From Lachnospiraceae bacterium (GTDB taxonomy: Bacteria > Bacillota > Clostridia > Lachnospirales > Lachnospiraceae), in the NCBI GenBank assembly GCA_015056815.1, contig SVFN01000001.1:1-64000 (forward strand): a stretch of DNA of 64,000 nt, written 5' to 3'. The translations under genes were made by a program, and so were the position numbers. Shown in pieces: positions 45,285 through 52,425 of the stretch. The notes below the pieces were generated by a model. It searched no databases and was not told where the DNA came from. It saw nothing but the letters and a program-made list of their open reading frames with translations. Positions within the stretch are counted from its first letter, which is position 1. Every line of letters begins with the position of its first letter.

Positions 45285-45596
45285 ATGGCAAGCCTTGTTG
45301 AACTCAATGGAATGATCGGAAGAACGCAGGATTTTTCCGTGCTGAAACAAAATGAGGATAATAAGCCTTTGATCGATCAGTCACATATACATGTAGAGAT
45401 TGAGAAGAAAGAAGAACGCGATGCCAATAGTGTAAAAAATACAGCAGAGACAATGAAGCAGGATACACATGCTGACGCAAGGGAAAAAGGCAATGGCTCC
45501 TATGCGGGAGACGGCGGGAGGCGAAAGCCGGGAAAACTGCCTGAGGCGGGCAGAGTGATACAGAAGGGACGGTCACATTTTGATCTGTCGGTCTGA
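45285..45596 (+). CDS. Small flagellar-operon protein of unknown function
   Basis: Protein of 103 aa, hydrophilic and probably mostly disordered, with no TM helix or signal peptide. Possibly conserved landmarks are LNGMIGRTQDFSVLKQNED near the start and a GxYAGDGGRRK block followed by a C-terminal SHFDLSV. It lies 15 bp after fapA with AGAAGGAGTG as ribosome site. I recognise no named family. Location between fapA and the SwrB-like gene implies a motility role, which is inference. Confidence 0.75.
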   Translation: MASLVELNGMIGRTQDFSVLKQNEDNKPLIDQSHIHVEIEKKEERDANSVKNTAETMKQDTHADAREKGNGSYAGDGGRRKPGKLPEAGRVIQKGRSHFDLSV

Positions 45597-45637
45597 AGTA
45601 CAGGTGCAGAGAGTGGAAATGGATAGGAGCATGAAAA

Positions 45638-46468
45638 GTGACAGGAATGGAGATAGTACTCTTAGCAGTAGGTTTTACAATTTTTTTGGTCGGATTTTTA
45701 ATGCCGAAGAAGAATGAGAACGTTTCCGAACAGGTCAGATCTGTCGCACAGGAGGAAGTAAAGAAAGCGCTGGAGGGGCAGTTTGATCAGACGAAAGGCC
45801 GTATGAATGATATGGCAGATGAAACAGTGACCCACTCCGTAGAGAAAACCGAACGGGCTATGGAACGTTTGTCGAATGAGAAGATTTTTGAGATTACGGA
45901 TTATTCCAATACAGTGCTTTCCGATATTGAGAAAAATCATAAGGAAGTGGTGTTCCTATATGATATGCTGCAGGAAAAACAGGAGGCGGTTAAAGCCGCG
46001 ATCGTTCAGGCGGATGCGACAGTTACGCGTCTGAACCGTACCACAGACGGGATCAATAGTCGGAAGCAGACGGAAGATTTAAATGAAAAAGAGGCAGAAC
46101 AGGGGTCTTTTGAGAATAAAGAGATGAAAGACAGCGGGGGTTTTGTTGAATTCAAGAGTGAGGAAGTGCTTCAGAAAAATAAAATTTCCGGGAATGATAA
46201 GAGGATCGTACAAAAAGATGGCTCCGGAAAAAAACGAGACAATCGACGTACAAGGAATGCTGTTCGTCCAGAGAGAACCGGAGAAAGCCTGACAGGAGAT
46301 TCAAAACAACGAGGCAAGAAAGAAAGCACAGAGCAGAAAAACAATAATGAACGGATTCTGAAACTCTATGGGGAAGGCAAGAGTGATGTCGTGATCGCGA
46401 AGGAGCTCGGACTTGGTGTTGGCGAGGTTCGCCTTGTGATCGATCTTTATAAGGGGATGCCGAAATGA
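45638..46468 (+). CDS. SwrB-like membrane protein (DUF6115-type)
   Basis: The 276-aa protein has an N-terminal TM helix (about 4-22), a coiled coil (about 28-140), a charged disordered stretch and a C-terminal helical domain NERILKLYGEGKSDVVIAKE followed by LGLGVGEVRLVIDLYKG. This matches the layout of DUF6115 proteins and of SwrB, the export-gate activator encoded between sigD and rpsB in Bacillus. The position is the same here. GTG 45638 fits the AGGAG at 45625-45629. Assignment as a SwrB counterpart is inference from architecture and synteny. Confidence 0.75.
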   Translation: MTGMEIVLLAVGFTIFLVGFLMPKKNENVSEQVRSVAQEEVKKALEGQFDQTKGRMNDMADETVTHSVEKTERAMERLSNEKIFEITDYSNTVLSDIEKNHKEVVFLYDMLQEKQEAVKAAIVQADATVTRLNRTTDGINSRKQTEDLNEKEAEQGSFENKEMKDSGGFVEFKSEEVLQKNKISGNDKRIVQKDGSGKKRDNRRTRNAVRPERTGESLTGDSKQRGKKESTEQKNNNERILKLYGEGKSDVVIAKELGLGVGEVRLVIDLYKGMPK

Positions 46469-47082
46469 GAATGAAATATTATCTGAGAGGACTGGGAGTC
46501 GGGATCATAACCGCGACATTGATCCTGTCGGTTTTTGTGCAAAAAGAAGAAACGATCTCGGATGAAGAGGTCATGGCAAGAGCAAAGGAACTGGGAATGA
46601 TCATGGCTGAAGAAGGAGAGATCGCACAGAATGAGGATGACAGCGGAGTGTTACGCGCAGTAGAGCCCAGAAAAGTTGCCGGGACAGAGGATGCGGACAC
46701 AGAAAATCATATGGAAGACCTTGAGAAGGAAGGTGCCTGGGAAGATGCGGCAGAGACTGTGATGAGTGCTGACGAACAGGAACCGGAGGAAACGGAGAGT
46801 GAGCCTGAAACGGACGCATTGCCTCATAGTGAGTCAAAGGAGGATGCATCGGATACGGTTTCCAATGGTACGCAGGATTCAGTGAAGATCACGATCAGCG
46901 ATGGAGACAGTTCCTATACCGTTGCGGATAAACTGGAGATGGCAGGACTTGTAGAAAAAGCATCCGAATTCGATCGTTACCTGATCGATTCCGGCTACGA
47001 GAAGTATATCCGGACAGGAGAATTTATGATTCCAAGAGGAGCTGGTGATCCCGAGATCGCGAAGATCATTGCTGGCAGATAA
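46465..47082 (+). CDS. Membrane-anchored protein with MltG-like N-domain only
   Basis: The 205-aa protein has an N-terminal TM helix (about 8-25), a long acidic disordered region (about 60-135) and a C-terminal segment with ITISDGDSSYTVADKLEMAG, GLVEKASEFDRYL and IRTGEFMIPRGAGDPEIAKI. This resembles the LysM-like front part of the endolytic transglycosylase MltG/YceG, but the catalytic YceG domain is missing. It overlaps the SwrB-like gene by 4 bp (ATGA). It may bind glycan and not cleave it. It is the last gene of the operon before a terminator. Confidence 0.7.
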   Translation: MRMKYYLRGLGVGIITATLILSVFVQKEETISDEEVMARAKELGMIMAEEGEIAQNEDDSGVLRAVEPRKVAGTEDADTENHMEDLEKEGAWEDAAETVMSADEQEPEETESEPETDALPHSESKEDASDTVSNGTQDSVKITISDGDSSYTVADKLEMAGLVEKASEFDRYLIDSGYEKYIRTGEFMIPRGAGDPEIAKIIAGR

Positions 47083-47095
47083 AACAAAAATATGA

Positions 47096-47131
47096 CCGAA
47101 TGCAGATTTTAGCTTGCATTCGGTTTCTTTT
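47096..47131 (+). terminator. Terminator of the second flagellar operon
   Basis: CCGAATGC (47096-47103) and GCATTCGG (47115-47122) form an 8-bp perfect stem with an 11-nt loop, followed by TTTCTTTTT. It ends 23 kb of motility and chemotaxis genes. Confidence 0.85.
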
Positions 47132-47142
47132 TATGTTAATAT
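47114..47142 (+). promoter_or_regulatory. rpsB-tsf promoter overlapping the terminator
   Basis: TTGCAT (47114-47119) and TAATAT (47137-47142) are 17 bp apart, so the -35 lies in the descending arm of the preceding terminator. This would uncouple ribosomal gene expression from flagellar transcription. Confidence 0.6.
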
Positions 47143-47165
47143 GAATGCGTTGTGACTAAAAAACA

Positions 47166-47226
47166 CGCAGGGGAATTTATGGCCGGTGCTTCTTAACGCG
47201 GGAGTGGTCAATGGTGGAACCCTGCG
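47166..47226 (+). promoter_or_regulatory. Structured rpsB leader
   Basis: CGCAGGG (47166-47172) and CCCTGCG (47220-47226) can close a stem around about 47 nt of leader with further GC-rich pairing, ending 28 bp before the rpsB ATG. It could be an S2 autoregulatory site, as rpsB leaders are in other bacteria. Confidence 0.4.
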
Positions 47227-47254
47227 GACGATGAAACCAAATGGAGGTAGAAAA

Positions 47255-47989
47255 ATGGGCGTTATTTCAATGAAACAGTTATTAGAAGCAGGTGTACATT
47301 TCGGACATCAGACAAGAAGATGGAATCCTAAGATGGCTCCGTACATCTACACAGAGAGAAACGGTATCCACATCATTGATCTGCAGACATCTGTAGGTAA
47401 AGTAGATGAGGCATATCAGGCAGTCAGCGAGATCGTAAAAGCAGGTGGTACGATTCTTTTTGTCGGTACCAAGAAGCAGGCTCAGGATGCTGTTAAGACA
47501 GAGGCAGAGCGTTGCGGAATGTATTATGTAAACGAGAGATGGTTAGGTGGTATGCTCACCAACTTCCGTACGATCGAATCCAGAATCGCAAGACTGAAAG
47601 CAATCGAGGCAATGGCTGAGGACGGTACTTTTGAAGTGCTTCCTAAAAAAGAAGTTATCGAACTGAAGAAAGAACAGGCTAAGTTGGAGAAGAACTTAGG
47701 CGGTATCAAAGATATGAAGCACATTCCTGATGCAATTTTCGTAGTAGATCCTAAAAAAGAAAGAATCTGTATTCAGGAGGCTCATGCACTTGGAATTACT
47801 TTGATCGGTATCGCAGATACGAACTGTGATCCCGAAGAACTTGATTTCGTGATCCCCGGTAATGATGATGCTATCAGAGCAGTGAAACTGATCGTATCCA
47901 AGATGGCTGATGCAGTAATCGAGGCTAACCAGGGTGAGGCTGCTATGGTTGAAGAAGAGGTAGTTGCAGAGGAAGAAGCAGCAGAATAA
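47255..47989 (+). CDS. rpsB: Small ribosomal subunit protein uS2
   Basis: Protein uS2 of the 30S subunit. The 244-aa product shows [22 protein letters not shown], the IIDLQTSV region, [12 protein letters not shown] and [21 protein letters not shown]. It has an acidic C-terminal tail. ATG 47255 follows GGAGGTAG at ideal spacing, so the longer in-frame ORF start upstream is rejected. rpsB and tsf follow the flagellar sigma region as in Bacillus subtilis. Confidence 0.98.
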   Translation: MGVISMKQLLEAGVHFGHQTRRWNPKMAPYIYTERNGIHIIDLQTSVGKVDEAYQAVSEIVKAGGTILFVGTKKQAQDAVKTEAERCGMYYVNERWLGGMLTNFRTIESRIARLKAIEAMAEDGTFEVLPKKEVIELKKEQAKLEKNLGGIKDMKHIPDAIFVVDPKKERICIQEAHALGITLIGIADTNCDPEELDFVIPGNDDAIRAVKLIVSKMADAVIEANQGEAAMVEEEVVAEEEAAE

Positions 47990-48037
47990 GACAGTGCGAA
48001 TTGTAATGAGTTGAATAAAAAACAGGAGGCGATAAAA

Positions 48038-49117
48038 ATGGCTATTACAGCAGCAATGGTAAAAGAATTAAGAGAAATGACCGGAGCAGGCATGATGGAG
48101 TGTAAGAAAGCTCTGACAGAGACAGACGGTAATATAGATGAGGCTGTTGAGGTACTGCGTAAGAGTGGTGCTGCCAAAGCTGAGAAGAAAGCAAGCAGAA
48201 TCGCAGCAGAGGGTATCTGTCGTGCAGAAGTTGATGGTACCAAAGGTGCCGTTGTAGAGGTTAATTCCGAGACTGATTTCGTAGCGAAGAATGAACTGTT
48301 CCAGACATTTGTACAGGCAGTTGCAAAACAGGCGCTGGCTACAAGTGCTGCAGATGCAGAGGCTATGTTAGAGGAAGCATGGAATGAGGACGCTTCCAAG
48401 ACAGTGAAGGATATCCTTGTTGAGAAGACCGCTACGATCGGTGAAAAATTATCAATCCGTAGATTTGAAAAAGTAGAGGGAGACTTAGTTGTTTCTTACT
48501 TACATGGCGGCGGAAAGATCGGTGTGCTTGTGGCTGCGAATGGAGCAAGCGATGATGCGGCAAAAGAAGCCCTTAATAATGTGGCTATGCAGGTTGCAGC
48601 TATGAATCCTACTTATATTGCGAGAACAGATATGTCGGAAGCAGAAGTTGCAAAACTGAAAGAGATTATTGTTGACAGTTCCCTCAATGATCCGGCATCT
48701 CTTCCGAAGCCGATTCTGAATGAACTGATCAAAAAAGCATATGATGAAAAGTGGTCTGAAGAAGATAAGGCAATCTATGATGAAAAGAAGAGCAATATGC
48801 AGTATCTGTTCAACTTCCTTTCAAAAGAAGCTGCAGCAACACTTGCAGAGCTTGCACTTGCTGACAAGGAGAATATTGTAGCGAATAAAATCTTTGCAGG
48901 TCTTGCTGAGGGACGTTTATCTAAGCAGTTTAAGGATATCTGCCTTCTTGATCAGACTTATGTTAAAGCCGAAGACGGTAAACAGTCAGTAGCTAAGTAT
49001 CTGGAGTCTGTAAATAAGGATCTTAAAGTAGTGAAATTTGTTCGCTTTGAAGTTGGCGAAGGCATGGAGAAGAAGAACGAGGACTTTGCAGCAGAGGTTG
49101 CAGCTCAGTTAGGCTAA
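48038..49117 (+). CDS. tsf: Translation elongation factor Ts
   Basis: Nucleotide exchange factor for EF-Tu. The 359-aa protein has the TS-N UBA-like domain (KELREMTGAGMMECKKALTE), then VEVNSETDFVAKN and two dimerisation-type core domains. It is longer than the E. coli protein, as is common in Clostridia. AGGAGGCGATAAAAATG gives the start. It lies 48 bp after rpsB and ends at a strong terminator. Confidence 0.98.
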   Translation: MAITAAMVKELREMTGAGMMECKKALTETDGNIDEAVEVLRKSGAAKAEKKASRIAAEGICRAEVDGTKGAVVEVNSETDFVAKNELFQTFVQAVAKQALATSAADAEAMLEEAWNEDASKTVKDILVEKTATIGEKLSIRRFEKVEGDLVVSYLHGGGKIGVLVAANGASDDAAKEALNNVAMQVAAMNPTYIARTDMSEAEVAKLKEIIVDSSLNDPASLPKPILNELIKKAYDEKWSEEDKAIYDEKKSNMQYLFNFLSKEAAATLAELALADKENIVANKIFAGLAEGRLSKQFKDICLLDQTYVKAEDGKQSVAKYLESVNKDLKVVKFVRFEVGEGMEKKNEDFAAEVAAQLG

Positions 49118-49154
49118 GACGATATAAAAGCAACAATAAAAAGAGTTATAGAAG

Positions 49155-49186
49155 ACAGGACGATATTTTTTCGTCCTGTTTTTTTG
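49155..49186 (+). terminator. rpsB-tsf terminator
   Basis: ACAGGACGA and TCGTCCTGT form a 9-bp stem with a 7-nt T-rich loop, followed by T7. Confidence 0.92.
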
Positions 49187-49616
49187 TGGATCTGTCGGAG
49201 AATGATGTGGATTTTTTCTGCTCATTAGGGATTACGCCGGTGATCCGGGATACTGATAGGATAGAGAAGAAAAAAAGATTAAAACAGAATCCGTCGTTAT
49301 ATAGTCCATGTGAGCAACCGGTTAAGTTAACAAAAATGCATAAAAATTATCCGGGAGACCTTGTAAAGTATGGAAAGGTGGATTATAATATAGCAGTCAG
49401 TATAGTATTTATTTGTGACAATAGTGTATAAATATAGGAATGTGATATAACTTGATTTCTGTTTTTAAATATTTATGCATGGATGGATTTTGATCAGCCA
49501 GAGACAGATTTCATATGAGAAGAGCTGGTGTATGGTACATCAGGAATGTCATGATACGGTGATAAAGCATCAGAATATGAAGGGAGCTTCTATGCTTTGC
49601 AGGAAAGGGGAAATGT
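49187..49616 (+). other. Gene-poor stretch with a decayed-looking ORF
   Basis: An 81-codon open frame begins with GTG at the end of the tsf terminator (49186-49431). It encodes a start like DLSENDVDFFCSLGI and then loses recognisable pattern. It has no ribosome site. I read it as a possible gene remnant, not a gene. The remainder is AT-rich and probably holds the promoter for the 72-aa protein downstream, although no clear -35/-10 pair was found. Confidence 0.35.
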
Positions 49617-49835
49617 ATGGATATCAAACAGACGATCGCGGATACCGTCGAGAAGATCAGGAAGGATGAAAAGCTTCAGTCTGATTTTAAAACAGATCCG
49701 GTCAGAACTGTAGAAACACTTACAGGGGTAGATCTTCCGGATGGAGCGGTTGACAAGATTGCAGATGCGGTAAAAGTCAGACTTACAGCAGGGAATCTTG
49801 ACGGAGCAGTGGATAAGATAAAAGGATTGCTTTAA
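49617..49835 (+). CDS. Small helical protein, leader-peptide-like
   Basis: Protein of 72 aa with a good ribosome site (AGGAAAGGGG). It is predicted all-helical. The pattern DIKQTIADTVEKIRKDEKLQ, then FKTDPVRTVETLTGVDLPDG and a C-terminal IKGLL resembles the N-terminal helical part of Nif11/NHLP-type precursor leaders and similar short clostridial proteins. No Gly-Gly cleavage site with a Cys/Ser/Thr-rich core is present, and no RiPP enzyme is nearby, so a stand-alone helical protein is more likely. Function unknown. Confidence 0.75.
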   Translation: MDIKQTIADTVEKIRKDEKLQSDFKTDPVRTVETLTGVDLPDGAVDKIADAVKVRLTAGNLDGAVDKIKGLL

Positions 49836-49911
49836 CAGATGGATTTTTCTGTTATGTAACAGGAAAAGACATGTGTTGGAAAATGTGTGGTATATATGAG
49901 GAGGAGCAGGT

Positions 49912-50589
49912 ATGAAATATGAAGAGATTGTTTTAAAGGTCAGAGAAGGCGTTGAAGAGGCGGATGCGAGAGATATTTTCGAGCATATTGCAGTACAGGT
50001 CGATATCGAGGGCGAAGGCAGCGGCGCTTTTTACATTGAAGTGGCAGACCGAAAAGTGGTAGTAGAGCCTTATGATTATTATGATCGCGACGGACGGGTA
50101 TTTGCAAATGCCGAGACACTGATCGCAATCGCAGAAGGAAAGATGACGATCGCAGAAGCGATCAGGAATGGAGTATTGAGAGCGGAAGGCAATCATGATA
50201 AGCTGACTTTGTTAAACAAGATTAAGATCAAAAAAGCGAAAAAGGCTGTTAAAACAGCAGATAAGCCAAAAACAAAAACAGCAAAAACAACGAAAGCTGC
50301 AGCTGCGACAAAGACGGCAGCAACCAAAGAGGATGTGAAGAAAGATGCCAAAGAGGGTAAGGCATTAACGGAAGCAGCCGGAAAAGCGGTTAAGGAAACG
50401 GTTGCGAAAGCAGAAGCAAAGGTGGCAAAAGAAGTGAAAGCTGTTGAGAACGAGATCAAAAAAGAAAGTAAGGTTGTGAAAGAGGAAGTAAAGGCTGTTA
50501 AGGAAGAAGTAAAAAAAGAAGTAAAGGCGGCCGGTGAAAAAGTGAAAGCTGCCAGTGGAAAAGCAGAAAAGAAAACGACTAAAAAATAA
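49912..50589 (+). CDS. SCP2-like domain fused to histone H1-like Lys/Ala tail
   Basis: The 225-aa protein has an N-terminal SCP2-type fold (about 5-100), marked by GAFYIEVADRKVVVEPYDYY, a small insertion and the AEGKMTIAEAIRNGVLRAEG motif. The second half (about 105-225) is a low-complexity basic tail rich in Lys, Ala, Thr, Val and Glu, with KxxAKKAVK-like and EVKAVKEEVKKEVKAA repeats, like eukaryotic/bacterial H1-type proteins. The SCP2 fold binds lipids in known families. The tail could bind DNA, RNA or acidic envelope polymers. GAGGAGCAGG precedes the ATG. The combination is unusual and its function unassigned. Confidence 0.8.
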   Translation: MKYEEIVLKVREGVEEADARDIFEHIAVQVDIEGEGSGAFYIEVADRKVVVEPYDYYDRDGRVFANAETLIAIAEGKMTIAEAIRNGVLRAEGNHDKLTLLNKIKIKKAKKAVKTADKPKTKTAKTTKAAAATKTAATKEDVKKDAKEGKALTEAAGKAVKETVAKAEAKVAKEVKAVENEIKKESKVVKEEVKAVKEEVKKEVKAAGEKVKAASGKAEKKTTKK

Positions 50590-50599
50590 TGATAAAAAA

Positions 50600-50643
50600 G
50601 CATTCTTGTCCCGGAAATAAGCGGGCAGGAATGCTTTTTTTTG
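50600..50643 (+). terminator. Terminator of the SCP2/H1-like gene
   Basis: A 12-13-bp stem (GCATTCTTGTCCC with GGGCAGGAATGC, two G-U) is followed by T8. A+T flanks make it possibly bidirectional. Confidence 0.85.
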
Positions 50644-50705
50644 AGTGACTATAAACTTTTGCTGATTTGCGACGATATATGTAACAAATAAAAAGTGTTT
50701 CAAAG

Positions 50706-50867
50706 ATCTGTCAGGATGCAGGCAGACGACCCGACGGTGTCCGGTTACAGATAAGCAGCCGGATGACGATCAGCGATGAACTGTAGGACAGATGGGAAGG
50801 CGGAAAGTATGCAACTGAATAACGAAGCATAAGGAAGACGGATCCGGCAGGGAGTCGTCTTCTTTTT
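50706..50867 (+). ncRNA. Candidate structured RNA ending in a terminator
   Basis: Between two genes with no convincing ORF, several perfect inverted repeats follow one another. ATCTGTC (50706-50712) pairs GACAGAT (50787-50793) around an inner CCGG/CCGG stem. TATGC and GCATA form a hairpin near 50808-50831. GAAGACG (50834-50840) and CGTCTTC (50856-50862) with T5 form a terminator. I matched no riboswitch, 6S, SRP, RNase P or tmRNA signature by eye. It may be a small RNA or an attenuator. No clear promoter was found. Confidence 0.35.
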
Positions 50868-50923
50868 GCATATGCAGAAGTGCTCCGCTTTTTCATAAAA
50901 ATGCGGAGTATAAAAGTATCCGA

Positions 50924-51064
50924 ATGGAAAGAGATCTTTATACGGACGAAAAATCTGTCTACAGCAGACTGTGTGCACAAAGTGATATAGAATACGCTTC
51001 GGGATTGTTGGGAAACGATGATTTCAGGTTGTATTTTAAGCCCGGATGGCTTATAGTGAAATAG
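50924..51064 (+). CDS. Possible 46-aa small ORF
   Basis: An ATG frame encodes a protein-like 46-residue sequence (begins MERDLYTDEKSVYSRL, ends FKPGWLIVK). There is no ribosome site at proper distance (GGAG is 16 nt away), and a CTCCGC/GCGGAG dyad precedes it. It might be a remnant. I would not call it a gene without conservation. Confidence 0.2.
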   Translation: MERDLYTDEKSVYSRLCAQSDIEYASGLLGNDDFRLYFKPGWLIVK

Positions 51065-51128
51065 AATATTTCGATGAAAACGAAAAATACAGATTTGAAT
51101 GATCGCAGAATAAAGAAAGGGTAGGACG

Positions 51129-51527
51129 ATGGGAACATTTCGGACATTGGAAGAAGCAAGAGAATATTTTCAGAAAGATCGTTTTGCAACAGAGAACGGG
51201 ATGACACTGGAAGAATTCGGAGAAGACTATGCAGTCTGTGAGATGACATTGGGAGAAAGACATAAAAATGCCAACGGCGGTATCATGGGAGGAGTGATCT
51301 TCACGATCGCGGATTTTGCGTTTGCAGTTCTCGCAAATCAGATCCATATGCCAACGGTGGCTCAGCAGGTCAGCATCAATTATCTGGGAGCACCAAAGGG
51401 GGAAAGACTCATTGCAAGATCCACTTGCCGGAAAAACGGTCATACATCCACGATCATAAATGTGGATGTGACGGATGATACCGGCAGAGACATTGCACAG
51501 TTTGTCGGAACAGGATTTAAATTATAA
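51129..51527 (+). CDS. Hotdog-fold thioesterase, PaaI family
   Basis: Acyl-CoA thioesterase-like protein of 132 aa. Family signs are NANGGIMGGVIFTIADFAFAVL (helix with the conserved Gly-Gly and Asp) and VSINYLGAPKGERLIARSTC (strand region). It probably hydrolyses small acyl- or aryl-CoA thioesters. The substrate cannot be told. AAAGGGTAGGACG ribosome site. A second paralogue lies at 63335-63739. It is transcribed alone, followed by a gene-poor gap. Confidence 0.85.
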   Translation: MGTFRTLEEAREYFQKDRFATENGMTLEEFGEDYAVCEMTLGERHKNANGGIMGGVIFTIADFAFAVLANQIHMPTVAQQVSINYLGAPKGERLIARSTCRKNGHTSTIINVDVTDDTGRDIAQFVGTGFKL

Positions 51528-51551
51528 GGGAGAAACAGCAGAGCAGGCAAC

Positions 51552-51591
51552 AAAAAAGAACCACCCTGTCGTTGATTTCAAGGTGATTCTT
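51552..51591 (-). terminator. Minus-strand rho-independent terminator
   Basis: On the minus strand GAATCACC pairs GGTGGTTC (one G-U), 16-nt loop, and six T follow. On the plus strand the same place would have a C-A mismatch and no T tract. Confidence 0.65.
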
Positions 51592-51850
51592 GATTGCAAG
51601 CTCTCTTCCGAGAGTTGTCCCCCGATAACCGACCCAGGGACAACTGCACCGGAACGGAGTGATGAAATAGAAAGAAGGGAGAAATCTACTATATTTAATA
51701 AACTGCTTACGCAGATTATTTTTAGTCGAAGCTGAGTACCCCACAATGGCTTATGATGTAACAGCTTCTCTCATTAGAAAAGGATCATTTTATTAACGAA
51801 AACGTTATAAAGGAATGTATTTGTCTTCCTTACAAGTATTATAATAAACA
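51552..51850 (-). ncRNA. Candidate minus-strand structured RNA, about 300 nt
   Basis: Read on the minus strand, the 3' end shows a 9-bp hairpin (AGTTGTCCC / GGGACAACT, + coordinates 51613-51645). A GNRA-capped hairpin CTCTC-GGAA-GAGAG (51601-51614) follows. A terminator of 8-10 bp with T6 (51552-51591) ends it. A promoter TTGTTA-17-TATCAT lies at 51857-51885. The hairpins have better loops and the T tract only on this strand. A 75-codon minus frame overlaps but has no ribosome site or recognisable family. Boundaries are estimates. Confidence 0.45.
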
Positions 51851-51856
51851 GAAAAT

Positions 51857-51885
51857 ATGATAGAATTTTGTGTAAATTGTAACAA
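51857..51885 (-). promoter_or_regulatory. Minus-strand sigma-A type promoter
   Basis: On the minus strand TTGTTA (51885-51880) and TATCAT (51862-51857) are separated by 17 bp. Initiation near 51850 would give an RNA of about 300 nt ending at the terminator 51552-51591. Confidence 0.45.
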
Positions 51886-51889
51886 GTTT

Positions 51890-52425
51890 GTGAAGTTTCG
51901 TCAAAGTAAATGTGAATGAAAAACATGGTTCTTTAGTACTATATAGACAGGAAACCACCGGAAGTTTTATGGATAATGGCGATTAAACGGCATATGGGGT
52001 ACAGAATACAGCGAAAACGATTACGAAGCCACAAGATGTTGTATAAAAATGAAGAGTCTGCATGCATTTGAAGCGTTGGATAAGTCCTGGCGGAAACAGA
52101 TCCGCGATGTTCTTATTTTGTTCATATTTTAAACTGGTTTTTGCGCCCAAGGGAACGAAACGATACGTGGACGGGACAAAGAATGCTTTTTTATGCAGGT
52201 ACATAACCAATGAGGATCACCTGTTAATGTGTATACAGCATTTTGAATTGCTGCATGCAGGGAAAAAACAGTGCGGAATTGTAACCAAAAAAAAGAAGAA
52301 AAAAACAGTGATTTAACCAATGTACAAATGACACAAAAAAGTATATATTAAAAGTAGCGTTTTTTACATATAAGCAATATGAGTGTAAGAACGAAATAAT
52401 CTGGTTACATTTAAGGAGGAAACAA
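51890..52425. other. AT-rich intergenic stretch upstream of the SPFH gene
   Basis: No convincing gene. Short frames exist, for example 27 codons from ATG 52049 (begins MKSLHAFEALDKSWRK) and an 84-codon plus frame at 52062, but neither has a ribosome site. A weak promoter TGTACA-17-TATATT (52321-52349) may serve the SPFH gene, whose TAAGGAGGA ribosome site is strong. The block could be remains of a mobile or repeated element. Confidence 0.4.

Noticed and set aside
49475-49669. 64-codon plus-strand ORF overlapping the small helical protein
   Set aside because: It overlaps a gene with a better ribosome site and has a poor amino-acid pattern.
50706-50867. Cobalamin riboswitch or 6S RNA
   Set aside because: The cobalamin-type GCCACTG box is lacking, and the outer stem is too short and placed too early for 6S RNA.
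51522-51746. Minus-strand 74-75 codon ORFs as protein genes
   Set aside because: No ribosome site, Cys/Phe-rich composition, and the frame runs through the terminator hairpin. A structured RNA explains it better.
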